This document shows, piece by piece, positions 1 to 5,119 of a DNA stretch of 5,252 bases. Numbering within the stretch: the first letter of the stretch is position 1; each line of letters opens with the position of its first letter. Source of the stretch: an uncultured Rhodospirillaceae bacterium (GTDB lineage Bacteria; Pseudomonadota; Alphaproteobacteria; Rhodospirillales; UBA2165); NCBI GenBank assembly GCA_913041095.1, contig CAJWIB010000206.1, positions 1 to 5,252 on the forward strand, in the 5' to 3' direction. The position numbers and the translations under genes are program-made. The notes beneath the pieces are model-generated. The model was given only the letters and a program-made list of their open reading frames with translations. It was not told where the DNA came from and searched no databases.

Positions 1-1013
1 TGATTATGGGTCCAAACCGCTAATTTACCATCTTCAAAAAGCGCACAGCCGGCTGATGGCGCGATGGAGCCATGCATTTGATAAGGTTTTTCAAAGCGTG
101 TTGACGCAGTGGATATTGCTTCGTTTGGTGGGTTTTTCAACCGCAGCACAGGTTCATCCACCGGCGCACCACCTTTAACCACCGGTAGGCTGATCCTCTC
201 ATTCGAAGTTAGAGAATCATAAAGCTCGCCCGTGGGCAGACCGTCTTTTAAATTCCACTCGACAGCATTGGCGATCTGTCCAGCGGCTTTGACCGAGGCA
301 TATTCATCAGCCGCGACAACCGCAACAAAACTGCCGTCGCGCACCACGGTTATATTGTTGGCGGCAAGACGACCAATCACGCCTTCATCAATGCTTTTAA
401 GTTCAGCCAAATAATGCGGCGGCCGCACCAAACGTGCATTAAGCATATCTGGTAAAACCATATCATGAATGAAGCGCATCCTCCCGGTGACGATCTCTCT
501 CATACCTTTGGCGAGAACGCTGGTGCCAACCTTGGTGTGGTCTTCGGGCGCTTTAACGGCAACCGTTTCATCGACCGGAATGTCAAACTTGCCATCAGGC
601 ATAAGCTCCCAATAAGTAATGGTCTCATTAGTATCGCGTGATTGTATAAGGCCGTCTTCAACCACCAAGGTCGCTGCATCAACACCAAGTTTTTCAGCGG
701 CACGAGCCAGCAGAAATCGGCGTGCTGTCGCACTGGCCATACGGATGGCTTTACCAGAATGCTGCATCGACATACTGCCAGCGGTAAAGCCTTCATTGGG
801 ATCAATATCAGTTTCAGTGCGCCTAACGTCTACCCGGTCATAATCAACATCCAACTCCTCGGCGGCAATAAGCGCGAGTGCTGTCGAAATGCGCTGACCG
901 ATATCAACTTTACCGGTGTGGAGTATAATCCGCTCATCGGCACCCATTCCGATCCATTGGTCAAGATCCGGGTGATCGGCGATGCTTGGGTGTTTGTCAG
1001 AAGGAGTGGCCAT
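1..1013 (-). CDS. Molybdenum hydroxylase, molybdopterin-binding large subunit (partial, C-terminus beyond window)
   Basis: Only the first 337 residues are present; the gene runs off the left edge. It resembles the catalytic subunit of two-subunit molybdenum hydroxylases of the isoquinoline 1-oxidoreductase / nicotinate dehydrogenase type, which hydroxylate an aromatic or N-heteroaromatic carbon with water as oxygen source and pass electrons to the [2Fe-2S] partner. Residues 15-110 carry the cofactor-binding block typical of this type (HTGKVDIGQ, AAEELDVD, PNEGFTAGS, QHSGKA). An aldehyde oxidase/xanthine dehydrogenase 'hammerhead' region lies at about 165-255 (RFIHDMVLPDMLNARLVRPP). The next cofactor domain begins near 305 with YQMHGSIAPSAG. 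The ATG at 1013 lies 1 nt after the Fe-S gene stop and has the Shine-Dalgarno GAAGGGG (1020-1026) inside that gene, so the two are coupled. No Tat or Sec signal is visible. Position 41 is Arg where many relatives have Gly (GQR for GQG). The substrate, and any C-terminal cytochrome domain, cannot be seen. Confidence 0.9.
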   Translation of the reverse strand, partial: MATPSDKHPSIADHPDLDQWIGMGADERIILHTGKVDIGQRISTALALIAAEELDVDYDRVDVRRTETDIDPNEGFTAGSMSMQHSGKAIRMASATARRFLLARAAEKLGVDAATLVVEDGLIQSRDTNETITYWELMPDGKFDIPVDETVAVKAPEDHTKVGTSVLAKGMREIVTGRMRFIHDMVLPDMLNARLVRPPHYLAELKSIDEGVIGRLAANNITVVRDGSFVAVVAADEYASVKAAGQIANAVEWNLKDGLPTGELYDSLTSNERISLPVVKGGAPVDEPVLRLKNPPNEAISTASTRFEKPYQMHGSIAPSAGCALFEDGKLAVWTHN

Positions 1014-1014
1014 G

Positions 1015-1479
1015 CTACGCCCCTTCTTCCGTCAACCGGCTGATGGCCGCTAGGACCCGGCGGTGGGAGCCGCACCGGCAAAGATGATCGTGCAATGCCT
1101 CGTGGATATCATCGTCGCTCGGTTGCGTGTTACTATTTAATAAAGCAGTTGTGGCGACAATTATACCCGAGGTGCAATAACCGCATTGGGCCGCGCCCTC
1201 ATCTTGGAAAGCCTTTTGCACTGGACTCAATTCGCTGCCTTCGGCTAAGCCCTCAATGGTAACAATCTTGGTGCTTGCAAATTCAGAAACTGCCCGGACG
1301 CATGAATTTGTCGCTTTGCCATCTACCAGTACAACACAGGCACCGCACTGTTCCTGGCCGCAGCCCAGTTTTGGGCCAGTGAGCTTGAGGTGATTTCTAA
1401 GGACATAAATTAAGGGTGTGTCAGGTTCGACGTCGACAGTATGACTTTCACCATTAACATGTAGATCTATTTCTGACAT
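1015..1479 (-). CDS. [2Fe-2S] subunit of two-subunit molybdenum hydroxylase
   Basis: This is a complete 154-residue iron-sulfur subunit, the usual length for the small subunits of isoquinoline 1-oxidoreductase and nicotinate dehydrogenase. It relays electrons from the molybdenum centre. The N-terminal plant-ferredoxin-like domain (about 1-75) binds one cluster through Cys40, Cys45, Cys48 and Cys60 (GCGQEQCGAC). The helical C-terminal domain (about 85-154) binds the second through Cys99, Cys102, Cys134 and Cys136 (QCGYC and CRCG). Gln98 precedes Cys99, the position that contacts the pterin cofactor in this family. All eight ligands are intact. CRCG is followed by SHRRV rather than the TYxRI of many xanthine dehydrogenases, fitting the two-subunit group. 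The ATG at 1479 has a GGGGTGA Shine-Dalgarno six bases upstream. The catalytic subunit follows after 1 nt. No FAD-binding subunit is seen, so the electron acceptor is unknown; relatives of this layout often use a cytochrome c. Confidence 0.95.
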   Translation of the reverse strand: MSEIDLHVNGESHTVDVEPDTPLIYVLRNHLKLTGPKLGCGQEQCGACVVLVDGKATNSCVRAVSEFASTKIVTIEGLAEGSELSPVQKAFQDEGAAQCGYCTSGIIVATTALLNSNTQPSDDDIHEALHDHLCRCGSHRRVLAAISRLTEEGA

Positions 1480-1504
1480 TTGAGATCACCCCAAGCTAGG
1501 ACGG

Positions 1505-1516
1505 TATTTCGAAATA
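1505..1516. promoter_or_regulatory. Perfect 12-bp palindrome upstream of the Fe-S subunit gene
   Basis: TATTTCGAAATA is a perfect inverted repeat ending 26 bp before the ATG of the Fe-S subunit gene (1479). Symmetry stops at 12 bp, as the flanking bases do not pair. Its place between the small ORF and the start codon is where a dimeric repressor could bind to control the molybdenum hydroxylase genes. A 12-bp AT-rich palindrome can occur by chance, and no regulator gene is present in the window, so this is only a candidate. Confidence 0.2.
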
Positions 1517-1547
1517 GGTTGCTTGCATTGAAGGCCGTTCGGAAAAC

Positions 1548-1640
1548 TCAACGAACCAGCTCGCAAGATTTGAATGCCGGTCGCGCCATAACGCGAACTT
1601 TACGGACAAACAGCGAGGCCTGGCAGGCACAAAGTTTCAT
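1548..1640 (-). CDS. Possible small ORF, 30 codons, unknown function
   Basis: An ATG at 1640 opens a 30-codon frame ending in TGA (1550-1548), reading MKLCACQASLFVRKVRVMAR and ten more residues (PAFKSCELVR). It lies 19 nt after the dioxygenase stop. It has the Shine-Dalgarno AAGGAA (1648-1653) exactly 7 nt before the ATG, as good as those of the confirmed genes. The peptide is basic and has three cysteines (4, 6 and 26), two of them in a CxC pair near the start. I recognise no family. It could be a real small protein, a leader peptide for the downstream molybdenum hydroxylase genes, or a chance frame. Length alone gives no coding evidence. Confidence 0.35.
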   Translation of the reverse strand: MKLCACQASLFVRKVRVMARPAFKSCELVR

Positions 1641-1647
1641 AAATTAT

Positions 1648-1653
1648 TTCCTT
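1648..1653 (-). promoter_or_regulatory. Shine-Dalgarno of the small ORF
   Basis: The minus strand reads AAGGAA followed by ATAATTT and ATG, an ideal 7-nt spacing in AU-rich, unstructured sequence. This site is the main reason to take the 30-codon ORF seriously. It lies between the dioxygenase stop codon and the ORF, so it serves no annotated gene. Confidence 0.45.
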
Positions 1654-1659
1654 GGAAAA

Positions 1660-2079
1660 TTATGTATCAGCTGCCATCTCTGCGGCGGCCTCTTGCATGC
1701 TTTTTTGATTGCGTTGCATCCAGCCTTCAGCAAGCGGAATGCTCGGCCCGATCCACATGACATTCTTGGTGTGATCTTCATAGCCGTTTCCCGTGTTGGG
1801 ATGCAGCAGAATATGCAAATCGCCCCGATTAAGCGCAAGAAACGGCACCAAAACGTCAAATAGCTCAGTCGTAAAAGTGACTTGAAAATGCGATACCGGA
1901 TGCGGTCCCTGCGGCGCTTGATCCCGCCACCGACCGAACTGCACTTGCTTGCCGAAGCGCCGGTCGATTTCCCGGCGCAGATTGGCGGCATGCAACTTGG
2001 TTCCACCGTCGTAATACAGATGCACATGATAGTTTTTTACGTCCGTTTCAGAACGATACGTTTTATGAATAAAATTCAT
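1660..2079 (-). CDS. DOPA 4,5-dioxygenase family protein
   Basis: This 139-residue protein matches the small DOPA 4,5-dioxygenase family (Pfam DOPA_dioxygen). Characterised fungal and bacterial members, including one from the alphaproteobacterium Gluconacetobacter diazotrophicus, open the ring of L-DOPA by extradiol cleavage. Family hallmarks are visible in order: YHVHLYYD (residues 17-24), a helix with AANLRREIDRRFG (31-43), GPHPVSHFQVTF (58-69), LNRGDLHILLHPNTG (83-97) and DHTKNVMWIG (102-111). Histidines 18, 20, 60, 64, 89, 93 and 103 are candidates for metal or substrate binding; I cannot say which are ligands. There is no signal peptide. The ATG at 2079 has a strong Shine-Dalgarno (AGAGGAAGG) that overlaps the stop of the preceding gene, so translation is probably coupled. 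The real substrate is unknown, because many bacterial members sit in genomes without DOPA metabolism. Confidence 0.88.
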   Translation of the reverse strand: MNFIHKTYRSETDVKNYHVHLYYDGGTKLHAANLRREIDRRFGKQVQFGRWRDQAPQGPHPVSHFQVTFTTELFDVLVPFLALNRGDLHILLHPNTGNGYEDHTKNVMWIGPSIPLAEGWMQRNQKSMQEAAAEMAADT

Positions 2080-2081
2080 AG

Positions 2082-2090
2082 CCTTCCTCT
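2082..2090 (-). promoter_or_regulatory. Shine-Dalgarno overlapping the upstream stop codon
   Basis: The minus strand reads TAGAGGAAGG: the TAG stop of the exported-protein gene (2091-2089) runs directly into the AGAGGAAGG ribosome-binding site of the dioxygenase gene, two bases before its ATG when measured from the end of the motif. A ribosome terminating on the first gene therefore covers the initiation site of the second, which indicates coupling and fixes the dioxygenase start at 2079. Confidence 0.7.
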
Positions 2091-2376
2091 AACGCAATAG
2101 TACCTGATGAGAAAATGTATCGCCGTCACTGATGCTGATTTGTTTAAAGCCAAGCATCTTGGCCAGATCATAAAACGTCAAAATTGAATCAACTTTAAAC
2201 AGCTCGAATATCGGCGATTTGTGAACCACCGTAGTCATCATCGTAAAGAATACTCGCGCCCGATAGACCCCAATATTCTTAGGTTCGGGATAATAGTAGC
2301 CCGTATCGCGGTCAGCCGCATTAACCGGCCCCGACAAAAATAGACCAAGTGAAATAATTATCAGGAGCCTGATCAT
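2089..2376 (-). CDS. Small exported protein downstream of pccB, probably internally shortened
   Basis: With the ATG at 2376 this is a 95-residue protein. That ATG overlaps the pccB stop as ATGA, a standard coupling arrangement, and places a clean signal peptide at the N-terminus: MIR, a hydrophobic core LLIIISLGLFL, then a likely cleavage after PVNA (residue 20). A longer frame from 2403 would bury the signal behind nine charged residues. The mature part is about 75 residues and begins ADRDTGYYYPEP. From memory it resembles a poorly understood alphaproteobacterial family, often mislabelled 'molybdopterin-guanine dinucleotide biosynthesis protein A', that carries an N-terminal DRxxGYYYP and a C-terminal YRAR...FTFFDLLKLLGF...SDGxxFxHQV. 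Both ends are present here but the roughly 50-residue middle I recall is missing. Function unknown. Probably periplasmic and co-expressed with pccB and the dioxygenase. Confidence 0.75.
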   Translation of the reverse strand: MIRLLIIISLGLFLSGPVNAADRDTGYYYPEPKNIGVYRARVFFTMMTTVVHKSPIFELFKVDSILTFYDLAKMLGFKQISISDGDTFSHQVLLR

Positions 2377-3905
2377 AAGGGTATATTCCCGTGCTTCTTC
2401 CACGGATTTTCCATCTTTTTATTTTTGAGCATGCGCAGCGAGCGGGCGATCCGCCAGCGCGTATTATGCGGCATAATAACGTCGTCAATATAACCGCGTG
2501 CACCGACCCGGAACGGATTAGCAAACTGCGCCTGATAATCTTTTTCCCGCTCAGCTATTTTCTCTTCATCGTCTAAATCAGCACGGAAGATAATTTCAAC
2601 GGCACCTTTGGAGCCCATCACCGCAATCTCGGCACTTGGCCAGGCGAAGTTTACATCACCGCGAAGATGCTTTGAACCCATCACGATATAGGCGCCGCCA
2701 TAGGCTTTCCGCGTGATCAAAGTAACTTTCGGCACGGTTGCCTCAGCAAAAGCATAAAGCAACTTGGCGCCATGGCGGATCAGCCCGCCATATTCTTGGG
2801 CCGTGCCCGGCAGGAAGCCCGGCACATCAACCAGTAAAATAATTGGAATATTAAAGCAGTCACAGAAGCGGATAAACCGCGCTGACTTGACGGATGCATC
2901 GATATCCAGACAGCCGGCGAGAATTTTAGGCTGATTAGCGATAATGCCGATAGTTGAGCCTTCCAGGCGGCCAAAGCCGGTAACCATATTGGCGGCAAAG
3001 TTCGGCTGCAATTCGAAGAAGTCACCTTCATCAACGAGTTTGATGATCAACTCCTTAACATCATAAGACTCATTCGGACTGTCCGGCACTAAACTATCCA
3101 GTGAAGGTTCTTGCCGGTCGGCCGGATCATCGGTTGGCCGGATCGGCGAATACTCTTGATTGTTCGATGGCAGAAAATCCATGAAACGGCGCAGTTGCTC
3201 AATCGCGTCAACATCATTTTCGAAGGCCAGATCAGCAACCCCGGATTTGCTGGTATGGGTCATGGCGCCACCAAGTTCTTCTTGAGTGACTTCCTCATGA
3301 GTCACGGTCTTAACTACATCCGGACCGGTGACGAACATATAGGACGTATCTTTGACCATGAAGGTGAAGTCGGTAACAGCGGGCGAATAAACCGCGCCGC
3401 CAGCACACGGCCCCATAATAGTCGAGATTTGCGGAATAACGCCGGAGGCCATAACATTGCGGGCAAACACTTCGGCATAACCAGCCAATGCTGAGACACC
3501 TTCCTGGATACGCGCTCCACCTGAATCATTCAACCCGATTATTGGTGCGCCGACCTTCATCGCTTGATCCAAGATCTTGCAAATTTTTTCGGCATGGGTT
3601 TCCGATAGCGAACCGCCAAACACGGTGAAATCCTGTGAAAAGACGAATACCGTCCGACCGTTGATCGTGCCATAACCTGTGACCACACCATCACCAGGGA
3701 CGGTATTTTCCTCCATACCGAAATCAGTCGAGCGGTGCTCGACAAACATATCCCATTCTTCAAAGGTATCGGGATCAAGTAGCAGATCAATGCGCTCGCG
3801 GGCGGAAAGTTTACCTCGCTTATGCTGGGCATCCACTCGTTTTTTACCACCTCCGGCCCGTGCCCGAGCGCGGCGTTCTTCCAATTGCCGGATAATCTCA
3901 AACAT
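2373..3905 (-). CDS. pccB: Acyl-CoA carboxylase beta subunit (propionyl-CoA carboxylase type carboxyltransferase)
   Basis: This complete 510-residue protein has the standard PccB length. It transfers CO2 from carboxybiotin, carried by an alpha subunit not encoded here, to a short acyl-CoA; with propionyl-CoA the product is methylmalonyl-CoA. It starts with the family's basic leader (IIRQLEERRARARAGGG). The N-terminal carboxyltransferase half (about 25-250) has FSQDFTVFGGSLSETHAEK (89-107), NDSGGARIQEG (126-136) and the oxyanion loop GPCAGGA (165-171). The C-terminal half (about 280-510) has VDVPGFLPGTAQEYGG (359-374), the second oxyanion loop AYGGA (401-405), and ends KKHGNIPL. The specificity residue after GGAY, normally Asp in propionyl-CoA carboxylases, is Ile407, so the preferred acyl group may differ. 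The ATG at 3905 has GAGG seven bases upstream. It lies 51 nt after the ATP12 gene, and its TGA overlaps the next gene's ATG. Confidence 0.96.
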   Translation of the reverse strand: MFEIIRQLEERRARARAGGGKKRVDAQHKRGKLSARERIDLLLDPDTFEEWDMFVEHRSTDFGMEENTVPGDGVVTGYGTINGRTVFVFSQDFTVFGGSLSETHAEKICKILDQAMKVGAPIIGLNDSGGARIQEGVSALAGYAEVFARNVMASGVIPQISTIMGPCAGGAVYSPAVTDFTFMVKDTSYMFVTGPDVVKTVTHEEVTQEELGGAMTHTSKSGVADLAFENDVDAIEQLRRFMDFLPSNNQEYSPIRPTDDPADRQEPSLDSLVPDSPNESYDVKELIIKLVDEGDFFELQPNFAANMVTGFGRLEGSTIGIIANQPKILAGCLDIDASVKSARFIRFCDCFNIPIILLVDVPGFLPGTAQEYGGLIRHGAKLLYAFAEATVPKVTLITRKAYGGAYIVMGSKHLRGDVNFAWPSAEIAVMGSKGAVEIIFRADLDDEEKIAEREKDYQAQFANPFRVGARGYIDDVIMPHNTRWRIARSLRMLKNKKMENPWKKHGNIPL

Positions 3906-3956
3906 AGATTCGCCTCACGTTATTCTTTTAGCTTTTAACTATTACCTGATCCGGCC

Positions 3957-4673
3957 TCAACTTGCCAGCAACTCAAGAAATTTAGCCGAATCTTCAATAT
4001 CCGCTCGAACTCGCTCATGCCGCTCCAAAATTTCCTGGTCTTCACCCCAAATCTCCATTTGGTATTTTTCTTCAAGGACGGATTTTTCAAACATCGCTAC
4101 GGCGTTAATGCGTCCACGCTGCATACCTAAGGCAAGAATAAGAGAACCTGCTGCAGCTGCCGCATTGCTCACTCCCATCAACTGGAAATCATCGAGTTCA
4201 GTTAGCGCAGTCTGCAACGCCTGTAACGCGTTTTCGGGCTGGTTTATGGGCAAAACACCTACCGTTACGGTAAACTCGGCCGATAGTTCCTGTTTTGCCC
4301 AATCAAGTTCCGGCTGCCAGGATTCTTGTTGACGCGCGACCAAATCCGCCGGCTCCTCAGCTCGGTAACACAATAAATCTGTTTCGGCGATCATAAGGGT
4401 AAAGCCGACAACCTCGTCGCGGTTATTGCTCAGACGGTCAATCACGGTGGCAGATAATTTACACAGCGGCATCGAATATGGATCGATGGTTTCGCTCTGT
4501 GCCGCCCACTCTGCTACCATCGCATCAGCCAAAGACCAACTGCTAACTGCCAGATTACTTCCAGCAGGTGTTTTTACCGGTCGGCCATCGAGCCCGACGC
4601 CAAGAAGACCATCAGCTACTCCAATAACCCCCGCTTCTTTATAGAAGCGTTTCGCTCCCGACCATTCCGCCAT
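3957..4673 (-). CDS. ATP12 family F1-ATPase assembly chaperone
   Basis: This complete 238-residue protein belongs to the ATP12 family. In mitochondria Atp12 binds the free F1 alpha subunit and prevents its aggregation until the alpha3beta3 ring assembles; alphaproteobacterial members are presumed to do the same for AtpA in the cytoplasm. Recognisable blocks are KRFYKEAGV (8-16), LDGRPVKTPAG (28-38), AEWAAQ with the conserved Glu55 (54-59), a MPL block (68-70), AETDLLCYRAEEP (96-108), LDWAKQEL (123-130), GSLILALGM (176-184), EEKYQMEIWGEDQE (201-214) and the RADIEDSAKFLELL tail. The MPL block reads MPLCKLSATVID where relatives usually have MPLTxLANTAID, a modest divergence. The start at 4673 lies 5 nt past the stop of the preceding gene, with GGAAGAGA upstream. 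Its presence is the best evidence for an alphaproteobacterial host. Confidence 0.95.
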   Translation of the reverse strand: MAEWSGAKRFYKEAGVIGVADGLLGVGLDGRPVKTPAGSNLAVSSWSLADAMVAEWAAQSETIDPYSMPLCKLSATVIDRLSNNRDEVVGFTLMIAETDLLCYRAEEPADLVARQQESWQPELDWAKQELSAEFTVTVGVLPINQPENALQALQTALTELDDFQLMGVSNAAAAAGSLILALGMQRGRINAVAMFEKSVLEEKYQMEIWGEDQEILERHERVRADIEDSAKFLELLAS

Positions 4674-4678
4674 TTAAA

Positions 4679-5119
4679 TTATCTCTTCCACTTGCCATCA
4701 AAGAGGGATTTGAGCGAGGCGCTGATCCCTTCGGTGATGCTTTTAACAGGATTGCTTGATTTCGGTTCTGCTGGCGCTTTTTGAGAAGCCGGCTGCTTGC
4801 CGGTAGTTGCTTGTTTTAATGCCGCCATACAGGGATTCTTGTCACCACTCACCTTACTCACTGTTAACGCCAAAATTCCAACCGAACCCAAGGCAATCCC
4901 TTTTAGAATAGATCCCAGACTGGGCAATGCTGTCGGTGATTTCAACGTGTCGCCATTATAGATCGGCACCGCCAGGCTGATAAGACTAGCGTCTTTCGGC
5001 TGTGGTTTGATTTTCATATTGATCTTCTTGGTGCGCCGCCCAGCGCGCCATTGTTGAAATGATGCATGCAACTTTTGATGCCTACTATCTCGAGCGACCG
5101 GACGTAGGGGATCACTCAT
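4679..5119 (-). CDS. Small basic protein with one probable membrane segment, function unknown
   Basis: I do not recognise this 146-residue protein. I chose the ATG at 5119 because it overlaps the preceding stop as ATGAGTGA and gives a conventional start (MSDPLRPVARDS); GAGGAA lies about 13 nt upstream, rather far. An in-frame ATG at 5140 and a TTG at 5152 are alternatives that would add 7 or 11 residues. The first 40 residues are strongly basic (QQWRAGRRTKKINMKIKPQP). One hydrophobic stretch at about 66-88 (SLGSILKGIALGSVGILAL) is long enough to cross a membrane, though it contains Lys73. A Lys/Pro/Ala/Ser-rich, probably disordered linker follows (about 100-125), then a short tail (SITEGISASLKSLFDGKWKR). 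If it is anchored, the positive-inside rule suggests a cytoplasmic N-terminus. It ends 5 nt before the ATP12 gene, so the two are probably co-translated. A role in F1Fo assembly is only suggested by position. Confidence 0.7.
   Translation of the reverse strand: MSDPLRPVARDSRHQKLHASFQQWRAGRRTKKINMKIKPQPKDASLISLAVPIYNGDTLKSPTALPSLGSILKGIALGSVGILALTVSKVSGDKNPCMAALKQATTGKQPASQKAPAEPKSSNPVKSITEGISASLKSLFDGKWKR

Larger units (their letters stand above)
1480..1659. other. 180-nt gap between dioxygenase and Fe-S subunit genes
   Basis: This is the longest stretch without a firmly supported gene. Read on the minus strand it holds a possible 30-codon small ORF (1640-1548) with a good Shine-Dalgarno sequence, then 68 nt before the Fe-S subunit start. 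Those 68 nt contain a perfect 12-bp palindrome (1505-1516) and the GGGGTGA ribosome-binding site. I see no strong sigma-70 promoter: TTGAGT at the small ORF's end is not followed by a recognisable -10 at 16-18 nt. I see no hairpin with a T-tract that would act as a terminator. It is the most likely place for a transcript boundary or a promoter of an unfamiliar type. Confidence 0.5.

Noticed and set aside
642..1043. 133-codon open frame on the plus strand
   Set aside because: It is antisense to the recognisable molybdopterin-binding subunit and shows no family features.
1581..1596. Hairpin TCGCG-CCATAA-CGCGA
   Set aside because: The stem is only 5 bp, there is no T-tract after it on either strand, and it lies within the possible small ORF. 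It is too weak to call a terminator or RNA element.
1647..1658. Inverted repeat TTTCC-TT-GGAAA after the dioxygenase stop
   Set aside because: A two-base loop cannot form a hairpin and no T-run follows. Its minus-strand half is better explained as the Shine-Dalgarno of the small ORF.
1644..2027. Second minus-strand frame inside the dioxygenase gene
   Set aside because: It overlaps the DOPA dioxygenase-family frame almost entirely; that frame has clear family motifs and a strong ribosome-binding site, while this one has neither.
2377..2403. Longer start for the exported protein at 2403
   Set aside because: It would add nine mostly charged residues before the signal peptide and overlap pccB by 31 nt. 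The ATG at 2376 gives an ATGA overlap and a proper signal peptide.
3906..3956. Promoter for pccB in the 51-nt gap after the ATP12 gene
   Set aside because: The gap is AT-rich and contains TAAAAG- and TAATAG-like stretches but no convincing -35/-10 pair at proper spacing. It cannot be told from chance.
3679..4332. 217-codon open frame on the plus strand
   Set aside because: It is antisense to pccB and ATP12, both clearly recognisable. Its Ser/Arg-rich, low-complexity translation resembles no protein family and crosses two real genes.
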